Positions 6,448-12,643 of a stretch of DNA of 12,643 nt are shown here, in pieces. Position 1 is the stretch's first letter, and the number at the start of each line of letters is the position of its first letter. The DNA comes from Clostridia bacterium. GTDB taxonomy: Bacteria > Bacillota > Clostridia > Oscillospirales > CAG-272. The translations under genes were made by a program, and so were the position numbers. The stretch is taken from the NCBI GenBank assembly GCA_900754175.1, contig CAAEBS010000079.1, positions 1-12,643 on the forward strand, written 5' to 3'. The notes under the pieces are model-generated. The model did not search any database. It saw only the letters and a program-made list of their open reading frames with translations, and was not told the origin of the DNA.

Positions 6448-7392
6448 TTATGGATCTCCCGGTCCCGGACCGGTGAAATTTTCAGATTTGAAATGTATGG
6501 TTTTTTGAAGAAAGCTTTCCGCATTGCGCCAGAAGATCTTTTCGATCAGGCTCTGCGGATAACCGATTTTCTGCATTTCTCCGGCAAGCTTTGCAAGTCC
6601 GGAGGGGTGGCGCAACTCCTGCGGCGTTTCGGCGCCGTCGAAATCACAGCCGAAGCAAAGTGTGTTTTCGCCGCCAAGCGACAGAAAATGCTCTATGTGC
6701 GAAAGCACGCAGGCAATGCCGTTTTTCTTATCGTCACAGCCCAGATGTTCCACGCAGAGGTTGATCCCCACAAGACCGCCGCACTCCCGGATCTTTGCGA
6801 ACTGTTCGTCCCGCAGGTTCCGTGGATGCGGGCAGACGGCGTAAGCGTCCGAATGGGACGCCACAAACGGCAAGCCGTCCGCAAGCTCCGCCACCTCGTA
6901 AAAGCTTTTGACCGAGGCGTGGGAGACGTCCGGCAGAATCCCCATGGAAAAGCAGTCCCGGACCACCTGCCTGCCGAACCCGGTAAGCCCTGCCTCCGTG
7001 TCGTAAGCGCCGCCGATGCAGGATTCGCCTTTCCAGGTCAGGGTAAGCAACCGAACGCCGGCGTCGAAAAGGGTACGGATTCTTTCCGGATGCCCAGCAA
7101 GAATCCTTGCATCTTCCACGCAAAGGAACGTGCGGCACTCCGGGTGAGCTTTCAGAAATCCTTCCTCCTCCGCACGGAGATAGCCGGCAATCTCAAAGAA
7201 ACGCCGGTATGCCTCCTCATCGGAGAGCCGGAAATCGCTCCACACCGCCATTGCCTGAAGGTAGGTGCGGTAGGGGGAGCTGTCAAAATCCACGGCAAGC
7301 GTGGGATCGCCCATGTGCTTTTTCTGCCGGAAAAGCTCATAGGCGGTGTCGCAGTGAAGATCTGCGAGCGAGAGTGAAAGAAAAGAATTCAT
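6448..7392 (-). CDS. Membrane dipeptidase-family (M19) zinc dipeptidase
   Basis: This is a renal-dipeptidase-like metallohydrolase of 314 residues, predicted to cleave dipeptides with two zinc ions in a TIM-barrel. Ligand motifs are H13 and D15 in DLHCDT, E93 in CVEDA, H158 in DVSHAS, H180 in ASHSDAY, with D250 in GCDFDG and HPRNLR at 189-194. There is no signal peptide or lipobox, so despite the family name it is probably cytosolic. The start was set at ATG 7392, which has GGAG 9 nt upstream. The longer in-frame ATG at 7413 has no ribosome binding site and overlaps yraN. The gap to the yraN stop is one base, so translation is likely coupled. Possible jobs are recycling imported or D-amino-acid dipeptides; the substrate cannot be read from sequence. 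Confidence 0.9.
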   Translation of the reverse strand: MNSFLSLSLADLHCDTAYELFRQKKHMGDPTLAVDFDSSPYRTYLQAMAVWSDFRLSDEEAYRRFFEIAGYLRAEEEGFLKAHPECRTFLCVEDARILAGHPERIRTLFDAGVRLLTLTWKGESCIGGAYDTEAGLTGFGRQVVRDCFSMGILPDVSHASVKSFYEVAELADGLPFVASHSDAYAVCPHPRNLRDEQFAKIRECGGLVGINLCVEHLGCDDKKNGIACVLSHIEHFLSLGGENTLCFGCDFDGAETPQELRHPSGLAKLAGEMQKIGYPQSLIEKIFWRNAESFLQKTIHFKSENFTGPGPGDP

Positions 7393-7393
7393 A

Positions 7394-7783
7394 TCAACCG
7401 ACTCCGAAAGCATTGGGAATATGATGAATTTTCAATACCTTTCCGTTTTCTTTGTCGAGATAGACCTCGATTACGTCCAGCCTCGGCTGAAGCGAGGCGT
7501 ATGCCGGATGCGCCGAAAGATACGCCCTTGCGGCGGCTATCGTCCGGTGTTGCTTGCCTTTGGTAACGGCGGAGGCGGGGGAGCCGTAGTCCGAATACAG
7601 TCCGGCGTCCACGCTTCTCGTCTTGACCTCGGCAAACACGATACAGCTTTTGTCACGGGCGATGATGTCAATTTCGTTGTGAGACTGATGCCGGTTCCGC
7701 TCCAGAATCCGGTATCGGTTTTTCCGGAGAAAGCGTGCGGCACATTTCTCACCGTAGCGACCGATTTCCGTCGTGTTTTTCAT
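7394..7783 (-). CDS. yraN: UPF0102 family protein YraN (nuclease-like fold)
   Basis: This 129-residue protein belongs to the UPF0102 family, related in fold to PD-(D/E)XK nucleases and Holliday-junction resolvases; its function is not established. The family pattern is present: GRYGEKCAARFL (8-19), ILERN (26-30), then NEIDIIA (36-42) and FAEVKTR (50-56). Together these give a D39...E52-x-K54 nuclease-like signature. The C-terminal HIPNAF (121-126) is also typical. The start ATG at 7783 overlaps the rnhB stop as ATGA, indicating translational coupling; a longer open frame to 7927 is only the shadow of rnhB. Pairing with rnhB is common in bacteria. Confidence 0.93.
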   Translation of the reverse strand: MKNTTEIGRYGEKCAARFLRKNRYRILERNRHQSHNEIDIIARDKSCIVFAEVKTRSVDAGLYSDYGSPASAVTKGKQHRTIAAARAYLSAHPAYASLQPRLDVIEVYLDKENGKVLKIHHIPNAFGVG

Positions 7784-8385
7784 TTTTCGTCCAGAAACCG
7801 GATGAATTTGGTGCGGTATATCGGTGCGGGTCCGTATTTCCGGAGAGCGTCCATATGTTCCCGGGTGCCGTAGCCCTTGTGCCTGGCAATGCCGTACATC
7901 GGGTATTCCCGGTCCAGCTCCAGACACATCCTGTCACGGGTTACCTTGGCAAGAATGGAAGCGGCGGCAATGGACGGGGAAATGGCATCCCCGTGAATCA
8001 CGGCACGCACAGGCAGGGGAAAGTCCCGGGAAATGTTGCCGTCTATCAGCGCCATGTCGGGCGGGACCGAAAGCCCGGCGATTGCCCGGCGCATTGCCAG
8101 AAGCGTAGCTTCCAGAATGTTGCTTCCGTTGATCTCCTCCACGGTGCTCTGCGCAACCGAATAAGCGACTGCCGAGCTACAGATGACGTCAAAAAGCGCC
8201 TCCCGCTTTTTCTCGGTCAGCTTTTTGGAATCGTTCAGACCGTCGATCCAGAGTCCCGCCGGCAGAATTACGGCGGCAGCGACCACCGGACCGCATAAGG
8301 GTCCCCGTCCGGCTTCGTCCACGCCGCATACGACGGGATAGCCTTCCTGCGCTGCCTGCATTTCTAAAGAATATTCCAAAGCCAC
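7780..8385 (-). CDS. rnhB: Ribonuclease HII
   Basis: RNase HII nicks the RNA strand of RNA-DNA hybrids and removes single ribonucleotides from DNA. From GTG 8385 the product is 201 residues. The DEDD catalytic set is D23 and E24 (in GVDEAGRGPLCGPV), D115 (in LIDGN) and D133 (in HGDA). The GRG motif follows E24, and HKGYGT (169-174) carries the tyrosine that contacts the ribonucleotide junction. I chose GTG at 8383-8385 because GGGAGG stands 9 nt before it. The upstream in-frame TTG at 8415 has no ribosome binding site and would add ten residues (211 in total). It overlaps yraN by 4 nt and follows ylqF by 39 nt. Confidence 0.96.
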   Translation of the reverse strand: MALEYSLEMQAAQEGYPVVCGVDEAGRGPLCGPVVAAAVILPAGLWIDGLNDSKKLTEKKREALFDVICSSAVAYSVAQSTVEEINGSNILEATLLAMRRAIAGLSVPPDMALIDGNISRDFPLPVRAVIHGDAISPSIAAASILAKVTRDRMCLELDREYPMYGIARHKGYGTREHMDALRKYGPAPIYRTKFIRFLDEK

Positions 8386-8394
8386 GAAAAGGTT

Positions 8395-8400
8395 CCTCCC
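8395..8400 (-). promoter_or_regulatory. Ribosome binding site deciding the rnhB start
   Basis: GGGAGG on the minus strand lies 9 nt upstream of GTG at 8385, inside the longer open frame that begins at TTG 8415. Its position argues for the GTG start. Confidence 0.7.
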
Positions 8401-8424
8401 GTCAGAAATTTTCAATAATAAGAA

Positions 8425-9288
8425 TCAGACCCGATCCAGCGTGATCCGCCCGATCTTGCCGGCACGGAATTCGTCCAACAACATATTGGCGGTGCGCTCG
8501 GTGTTGACCTCGCCGCCCGAAACCAGAAAACCACGTTTCCTGCCGATAAGGCACATCAGCTCATAGTTTCCAAGCTCTTCGGGTGTGGGAAGCTCACTCA
8601 GCTTATACCGCTCGCAAAGCATTGCGGGATAAAAAGTGCGCAGACATCCGCAAAGCGCCATAGCGACCGACTCCACGTCCAGAATATCGTCCTTGATAGC
8701 GCCGGTGATCGCCAGATTTTCGCCCACCGTCGGGTCGTCGAATTTCGGCCAGAGCACGCCGGGCATATCCATCAGCAGGATACCGATGTCGGTGGAGACC
8801 CACTGCTTGTTGAGCGTAACGCCCGGGCGGTTTTCCACCTTTGCTTTCCGGTTGCCGCAGATGCGGTTGATCAGTGAGGATTTTCCCACGTTGGGGATCC
8901 CGACGACCATCGCTTTCAGCGATCTGCCGCCCATTCCTTTGCTCTCGTAGCGCTCCAGCTTTTCCCGGCAAAGCTCCCGCAGGGCAGGGGCGATTCCCGG
9001 AATCCCGGCGCCCGAAATGCAGTCGGTTTCCAGACACCTGGTCGTGTCGTCCGAAAGCTTCCGGATTGCCGGTGCGGTAACGGCAGGGTCGGCAAGCGAC
9101 GCCTTATTCAGCAGGATCAGGCGTGGCTTTCCGGCACACAGGCGCTTGATCTCGGGGTTCTGGGAACTGAACGGGATCCGGGCGTCCAGAAGCTCGATTA
9201 CGGCGTCCACGTTTTTCAGGTTTTCACTGATCAGGCGCCTTGTTTTTGCCATATGCCCCGGGAACCACTGTATGGTTTGTGACGGCAT
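8425..9288 (-). CDS. ylqF: Ribosome biogenesis GTPase YlqF / RbgA
   Basis: YlqF (RbgA) is the circularly permuted GTPase needed for a late step of 50S subunit assembly in Gram-positive bacteria. The 287-residue product shows the permuted order of G motifs. G4 NKAS (61-64) comes first, then G1 GIPNVGKSS (130-138), G2 threonine in PGVT (155-158), and G3 DMPG (174-177). The N terminus IQWFPGHMAKT is diagnostic of the family, and an ANTAR-like helical C-terminal region follows from about 200. ATG 9288 is preceded by AAGGAGAG. It lies 26 nt after lepB and 39 nt before rnhB, the usual lepB-ylqF-rnhB order, although the rplS gene often found upstream is absent. Confidence 0.97.
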   Translation of the reverse strand: MPSQTIQWFPGHMAKTRRLISENLKNVDAVIELLDARIPFSSQNPEIKRLCAGKPRLILLNKASLADPAVTAPAIRKLSDDTTRCLETDCISGAGIPGIAPALRELCREKLERYESKGMGGRSLKAMVVGIPNVGKSSLINRICGNRKAKVENRPGVTLNKQWVSTDIGILLMDMPGVLWPKFDDPTVGENLAITGAIKDDILDVESVAMALCGCLRTFYPAMLCERYKLSELPTPEELGNYELMCLIGRKRGFLVSGGEVNTERTANMLLDEFRAGKIGRITLDRV

Positions 9289-9314
9289 CTGTCTCTCCTT
9301 TGATTCTGATAGGG

Positions 9315-9905
9315 TTATTTTATGGTGCCGATGCGGTTGAAAGGCGTGACACGAAAAATGACCTTTCCGACGACCTGGCGTTTGTCCACAAAGCCGATGC
9401 GGAAATCCCGGCTGTCAGCCGAATGGTTCCGGTTGTCACCCATGACAAAAATACATCCCTCCGGCACGGTAGCGGTGTATTCGCCGGAATAGCTGGACGT
9501 ATCCACCAACTTGCGGTAAGGCTCGTCAAGCACGGTTTTGTTTCCGTCTGTGTCGGTGATCGTAACGGTCCAGGTGGAGTAGTTGATGCTGATCGTTTCT
9601 CCCTCGGTGGCGATCACACGCTTGACAAGCGCTTCGTTGTAGTATTCTCCGGTCTCGTGGAAGATAATGACGTCTCCACGCTCCGGCGTATAGAACATAT
9701 CGCTGACCACCAGTCTTTCGCCGTTAATCAGCGTGTCCTGCATGGACGGTCCTCTGACGCTGCAAAGGCGGAAACAGAACGTGAAAAGCAGGATCACGGC
9801 GCAGAAAGCGAACACAAACACTTCTGCATAATCCAGAAAACCCGCCGCAGACGAGCGCTTTCCGGTTTTAACTTCAGGGGTTACCCCGGGATTACAGTTT
9901 TGCAT
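9315..9905 (-). CDS. lepB: Signal peptidase I
   Basis: Signal peptidase I is a membrane-bound Ser-Lys protease that removes signal peptides from exported proteins. The 196-residue product has one N-terminal transmembrane anchor at about 26-48, then S54 nucleophile in GPSM (52-55). The general-base K95 is in VKRVIA, and GDNR is at 156-159. YTPERGDVIIF (72-82) is also a conserved block. The start was set at ATG 9905, which has AAGGAG 10 nt upstream; a TTG at 9914 is open but sits only about 2 nt from that site. The first 25 residues are hydrophilic and basic, consistent with a cytoplasmic N terminus. It lies 40 nt after the apgM-like gene and 26 nt before ylqF. Confidence 0.96.
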   Translation of the reverse strand: MQNCNPGVTPEVKTGKRSSAAGFLDYAEVFVFAFCAVILLFTFCFRLCSVRGPSMQDTLINGERLVVSDMFYTPERGDVIIFHETGEYYNEALVKRVIATEGETISINYSTWTVTITDTDGNKTVLDEPYRKLVDTSSYSGEYTATVPEGCIFVMGDNRNHSADSRDFRIGFVDKRQVVGKVIFRVTPFNRIGTIK

Positions 9906-9945
9906 AAGACACAAGCTCCTTCCGTTCCGATTGGCACTTACGGTG

Positions 9946-11166
9946 TCAGTTATCTTTCTGCGTCAGAAGATCCATCAGCTTATAGCCGGCAGGCAGATAA
10001 TAATCCTTTTCCCGTGCCGAAAATTCGTTGAAGTTCTCCACGCCTTTCTGCTTATGTGCAGAAGAATAGATCATGAAAGGCACCGGGTCAATGGTGTGCG
10101 TGCGCAGACGAACCGGCGTGGGGTGATCGGGAAGTACCATGATCTTGAAGTCCTCGCCAGAATCCCGGAGGTATTCGTAAACCGGCTTCAGGATCTTCTG
10201 GTCGATCAGCTCCACCGCAAGCACCTTGTTGTCGATCTCGGCACGGTGTCCGCATTCGTCCGGCGCTTCCACGTGCACGTACACGTAGTCGGCACCCTTG
10301 CGGAATGCGTCGATCGCCGCCTGGGCTTTTCCGGTGTAGTTGGTGTGTACGTTTCCGGTTGCGCCCTCCACGTCCACCGAGTTCATGCCGGCGCAAAGAC
10401 CGATACCCTTGATCAGGTCCACTGCCGAAATAACGGTGGCGTTCAGTCCCCATTTCTCACGGAAAGAGGGAAGCTTCGGCTTCTTTCCGGGGCTCCAGAG
10501 CCATGCGGAGTTTGCCGGGCGCAGTCCACGGGCTTTCCGGTCAAGGTTCACCGGATGATCTTTCAGGATATCGTAGCTGTCCTGCATCAGTTTGAGAAAT
10601 TCCTCGCCGCCGTCGGACGCTTTCGGGAGATAATCGCCGATGCGCTTTCCGAGAATGTCGTGAGGACGCATGAAATTGTAAGTATCGTTGCCGTTCTTCC
10701 AGATCAGGCAGTGACGGTAGCTGACGCCGGTGTAGAATTTCCGCTGATCGTTTCCGAGCTTATCCTGAAGTGCCTGAATCAGCTTATCGGCTTCGGGCGT
10801 GGTGATCTCATCGGCGCTGTGGTCGAGAATGATCCGGTCGGCGTAGTTGTCCTGCTCCTCGGTCAGGGTCACCACGTTGCAACGGTAAGCCGTCTCGTCG
10901 GGCTTCATTTCAATGCCCATGCTGACTGCCTCCAGAGGAGAACGACCTTTGGAGTACACTGCCGGATCAAACGAAAGGATCGCCATATTGGCGGTGTCGC
11001 TTTCGGGCACCATGCCGTCGGGAACGTTGGAAACCGTTCCGACCAGCGACTTTGACGCCAGATAATCCATCATCGGCTTTTTGGCTTTCTGCATGGGGGT
11101 AAGGTTGCCGAGTGCGGGCACCGGCTCGTCTGCCATTCCGTCAGGGATCAATACAAGATATTTCAT
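9946..11166 (-). CDS. ApgM-type phosphoglycerate mutase-like protein, probable homoserine kinase
   Basis: This 406-residue protein is of the alkaline-phosphatase superfamily, archaeal-type cofactor-independent phosphoglycerate mutase branch. Visible metal and catalytic residues are D9 in PDGMAD, the phospho-acceptor S56 in PESDTANMA, D303 and H307 in APDECGH, D347-H348 in PDHPTP, and H357. The block PANSAWLWSPG is at 217-227. Databases label such proteins either phosphoglycerate mutase or 'proposed homoserine kinase', the latter for relatives near threonine genes in genomes without ThrB. It heads the transcription unit that ends in thrC, which favours the homoserine kinase role making O-phosphohomoserine. 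Sequence alone does not separate the two activities. ATG 11166 is preceded by AAGGAAG; the leader is only about 30 nt. Confidence 0.85.
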   Translation of the reverse strand: MKYLVLIPDGMADEPVPALGNLTPMQKAKKPMMDYLASKSLVGTVSNVPDGMVPESDTANMAILSFDPAVYSKGRSPLEAVSMGIEMKPDETAYRCNVVTLTEEQDNYADRIILDHSADEITTPEADKLIQALQDKLGNDQRKFYTGVSYRHCLIWKNGNDTYNFMRPHDILGKRIGDYLPKASDGGEEFLKLMQDSYDILKDHPVNLDRKARGLRPANSAWLWSPGKKPKLPSFREKWGLNATVISAVDLIKGIGLCAGMNSVDVEGATGNVHTNYTGKAQAAIDAFRKGADYVYVHVEAPDECGHRAEIDNKVLAVELIDQKILKPVYEYLRDSGEDFKIMVLPDHPTPVRLRTHTIDPVPFMIYSSAHKQKGVENFNEFSAREKDYYLPAGYKLMDLLTQKDN

Positions 11167-11202
11167 AGTAAAACTTCCTTGAATATAAAAAGATTCTATG
11201 AT

Positions 11203-11231
11203 ATTATAGCATACCTCCCCTGTAAATACAA
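11203..11231 (-). promoter_or_regulatory. Extended -10 promoter of the apgM-to-thrC operon
   Basis: On the minus strand a consensus TATAAT (11208-11203) is preceded by TGC, giving an extended -10. A weak -35 TTGTAT (11231-11226) lies 17 nt further upstream. Predicted start is near 11196, leaving a leader of about 30 nt, too short for a T-box or an attenuator. The -10 overlaps a near-perfect 14-nt inverted repeat at 11196-11209 (six of seven pairs), which might be an operator or chance. Confidence 0.75.
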
Positions 11232-11253
11232 TGATTTTTCCGATAATTTAATA

Positions 11254-11271
11254 AAAATTTAAACAAATTTT
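11254..11271. repeat. AT-rich inverted repeat between two divergent promoters
   Basis: AAAATTT (11254-11260) and AAATTTT (11265-11271) form a 7-bp inverted repeat around AAAC. It lies 10 nt upstream of the plus-strand -35 box and 22 nt upstream of the minus-strand -35. It may act as an UP-like AT-rich element or a regulator site; AT richness makes chance occurrence quite likely. Confidence 0.35.
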
Positions 11272-11281
11272 CCGACCTCTG

Positions 11282-11310
11282 TTGAAAAAAAGCCGATTGT
11301 GTGGTATCAT
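11282..11310 (+). promoter_or_regulatory. Promoter of the membrane-protein gene
   Basis: TTGAAA (11282-11287) and TATCAT (11305-11310) each match the sigma-A consensus at five of six positions with the ideal 17-nt spacer. TGG just before the -10 gives an extended -10 feature. Predicted start is near 11317, so the leader is about 24 nt and contains GGGAGG at 11327-11332. Confidence 0.78.
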
Positions 11311-11340
11311 AAAAGCAAAGATACACGGGAGGCGAAAAAA

Positions 11341-12009
11341 ATGGAACGACAAGAGGGGGAAAAGCCCGTAAAAAAAGGGAAGAACCGAAAAAAGATTTTG
11401 CTGATCGTTCTTGCGGCAGTGGTCGGCGTGCTTCTGGTTCTCGCCGTCCTGGTGGCAGTTCTTGAAAAGCGGGTCACTGACAACGATCCGGCGCAGGATG
11501 AGATCGACTATGCGTTTTATCCGGTCAATTTTGAGGAAAATATTTACGAGGACCCGGCGTATATCGAAAAGACCGCCGGAGAATTTATCCGGTATACCGA
11601 CCTTTCCACCAATATCACCACAGGGCTTGACAGGGAACGGGCGGCGGAATACGACGAGGAGATCCGGTTCTTTCTCAACTATCTGTACGCTATTATAGAG
11701 GGGGATGCGGACGCCTACAACGCTATGTTCTCCAGGCTGTATTTTGAGAGCAATGCGCCGAAAGCCGCTTTTACCATGCAGAAGGTGTACGACGTACTGC
11801 TGTGCAAGAGCGAGGTTTCCACCGTGTCGGACGAGAGTGGCAATTATACAAAATACGTGTTCACGCTGGAGTATAAGATCCTCTGCAACAACGGCAGTTT
11901 CCGACGGGACATCGGGGCAGGCTCCAAGCTTCAGTATATCACGCTGACCGACCGTGAGGGAGCTTTGCGCATCGACAGCATTGTCGGCGTGAAATTTGCA
12001 GTGAAATAA
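11341..12009 (+). CDS. Single-pass membrane protein of unknown function
   Basis: I do not recognise this 222-residue protein. It has a strongly basic N terminus (KKGKNRKK, 11-18), one hydrophobic segment at about 19-42, and an acidic domain of about 180 residues. The charge pattern suggests a cytoplasmic N terminus and an extracellular domain anchored by an uncleaved signal anchor. The domain has predicted helices at about 74-135 and a strand-rich end (171-220) that loosely recalls NTF2-like or lipoprotein-type folds; that is a guess. There is no lipobox cysteine and no catalytic motif. Cysteines 155 and 182 could pair. The start at 11341 is set by GGGAGG with 8-nt spacing; an upstream ATG at 11299 falls within the promoter. 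It is monocistronic, divergent from the apgM-like gene, and ends at the terminator at 12016. Confidence 0.8.
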   Translation: MERQEGEKPVKKGKNRKKILLIVLAAVVGVLLVLAVLVAVLEKRVTDNDPAQDEIDYAFYPVNFEENIYEDPAYIEKTAGEFIRYTDLSTNITTGLDRERAAEYDEEIRFFLNYLYAIIEGDADAYNAMFSRLYFESNAPKAAFTMQKVYDVLLCKSEVSTVSDESGNYTKYVFTLEYKILCNNGSFRRDIGAGSKLQYITLTDREGALRIDSIVGVKFAVK

Positions 12010-12015
12010 AAAAAC

Positions 12016-12045
12016 AACCGCACCTCCTGTGAAGTGCGGTTATTT
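12016..12045. terminator. Bidirectional Rho-independent terminator
   Basis: AACCGCAC (12016-12023) pairs with GTGCGGTT (12034-12041) around a 10-nt loop. Downstream on the plus strand lies ATTTCTTT, a weak T-rich tail. On the minus strand the stem is followed by GTTTTTTTA, a strong T-run. It lies between convergent genes and can end both the membrane-protein transcript and the AraC-family gene. Confidence 0.85.
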
Positions 12046-12065
12046 CTTTGGCACAAACGGTCGGT

Positions 12066-12643
12066 TCATCTCGCCCGCTCTCGGAATTCGCTTGGCGAAC
12101 ATCCGACCTCCTTTCTGAACGCTCTGCTGAAGTAATAGATGTTCTCATATCCACAGCGTGCGGCGATTGCGCCTATCGTGTAATTGGTTCCGATCAGCAG
12201 TTTCCTTGCCCGGCGCATTCTGGCGGATATTATAAATTCGCCGACTGAGCAGTCAAGCTCACGCCGGAATCGGAAGTTCAGCGTGGACGGATTTGTTCCG
12301 AGTGCATGACAAACGTCGTCGAGCGAGAGCTTGTCCTTGATATTTGAGCGGATATGCTCGGCGGCGGCAAGGACAAGGCGGTCACAGCAGTTCTCAAGGC
12401 TCTCGTCCTTATAGAAATCGTCGCTCGCCTGCGGATTGTGCTCCATGTAGAGCTGAAAGAGAATGTCAGAGAACAGATGCTCACGGTAGCTCCTCGAACG
12501 CAGGTCATTGCGGTCGATCAGCTTCTCATACGCCAGAACGCTCGACATGAAGCGGACTTTGTCAATCGGTTCGACCTTTCCGACCGGCAGACTCAGCGCA
12601 TAGCGGCAGGACTCAACCGGGCAGAACTTGATGTAAACGAATA
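12066..12643 (-). CDS. AraC-family transcriptional regulator (partial, 5' end outside window)
   Basis: The reading frame is open from the stop at 12066 to the right edge of the window, so 191 C-terminal residues are seen and the start lies beyond 12643. An ATG at 12548 is internal. The last hundred or so residues form an AraC/XylS DNA-binding domain with two helix-turn-helix units. The first is LSLDDVCHALGTNPSTL, about visible residues 105-121; the second is YTIGAIAARCGYENIYYF, about 154-171. They are followed by the conserved FRKEVGCSPSEFR. The visible part upstream (1-90) is the end of a regulatory domain with no clear identity; FCPVESC near the edge is notable for its two cysteines. AraC regulators usually control neighbouring sugar or stress genes, but the target is not in view. 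Confidence 0.9.
   Translation of the reverse strand, partial: FVYIKFCPVESCRYALSLPVGKVEPIDKVRFMSSVLAYEKLIDRNDLRSRSYREHLFSDILFQLYMEHNPQASDDFYKDESLENCCDRLVLAAAEHIRSNIKDKLSLDDVCHALGTNPSTLNFRFRRELDCSVGEFIISARMRRARKLLIGTNYTIGAIAARCGYENIYYFSRAFRKEVGCSPSEFRERAR

Noticed and set aside
4861..7377. Open frame of 838 codons on the plus strand across thrC and the M19 dipeptidase
   Set aside because: It is antisense to two genes with full sets of family motifs. The predicted protein has no recognisable domain, and its start lies in the terminator region without a ribosome binding site. Long antisense frames arise from codon bias in such DNA.
7784..7927. Longer yraN start at 7927
   Set aside because: The extra 48 residues are a shadow of rnhB, whereas ATG 7783 forms a coupled ATGA overlap and begins the conserved family sequence.
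9931..11055. Plus-strand open frame of 374 codons over the apgM-like gene
   Set aside because: Antisense to a gene with clear metal-binding motifs; the composition is Val/Gly/His-rich shadow protein without a domain.
12066..12548. AraC regulator as a complete 160-residue protein starting at ATG 12548
   Set aside because: The frame stays open to the window edge and the protein would lack its regulatory domain, so the gene is partial and starts outside.
1..12643. CRISPR array, insertion sequence, phage or defence cassette
   Set aside because: No regularly spaced repeats, transposase, integrase, terminal inverted repeats or defence-type domains were seen; all genes but the membrane protein belong to recognised families.

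Overview
The window is a stretch of ordinary bacterial chromosome. It most likely comes from a Gram-positive anaerobe of class Clostridia (Bacillota): the gene order tig-clpP-clpX, the cluster lepB-ylqF-rnhB-yraN, a DUF1540 micro-protein, strong AGGAGG-type ribosome binding sites and sigma-A-like promoters all fit. Base composition looks moderately GC-rich by eye. I cannot place it more finely from the sequence.

Layout. Positions 1-264 are non-coding and hold a repeat-like element and a strong hairpin. Positions 265-3707 (minus) hold tig, clpP and clpX, read in that order from a near-consensus promoter at 3756-3784: a ribosome-bound chaperone plus the two halves of the ClpXP protease. Positions 3800-4531 (minus) hold a calcineurin-like metallophosphoesterase, divergent from a small cysteine-rich DUF1540 gene at 4613-4807 (plus). 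Positions 4942-11166 (minus) hold a seven-gene unit read as apgM-like, lepB, ylqF, rnhB, yraN, M19 dipeptidase, thrC. It starts at an extended -10 promoter near 11203 and ends at a hairpin plus T-run at 4881-4928. A divergent single-pass membrane protein of unknown function lies at 11341-12009 (plus). A terminator at 12016-12045 can serve both strands, and the C-terminal part of an AraC-family regulator (minus) runs off the right edge.

How the genes fit together. The long minus unit mixes housekeeping functions (signal peptidase I, 50S assembly GTPase, RNase HII, UPF0102 nuclease-fold protein) with threonine synthesis. Its first gene belongs to the phosphoglycerate-mutase-like family that has been proposed to supply homoserine kinase in organisms lacking ThrB. 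Its last gene is threonine synthase, which consumes O-phosphohomoserine. That pairing is the most informative functional lead here.

I found no CRISPR array, insertion sequence, phage gene, tRNA, rRNA or defence system, and nothing I would call a new system. The points worth a second look are the homoserine kinase assignment, the unusually cysteine-rich DUF1540 peptide, the uncharacterised membrane protein, and the repeated hairpins at gene ends. Several starts (clpP, rnhB, dipeptidase, yraN, lepB, the phosphoesterase, DUF1540 and the membrane protein) were set from ribosome binding sites rather than from the longest open frame.
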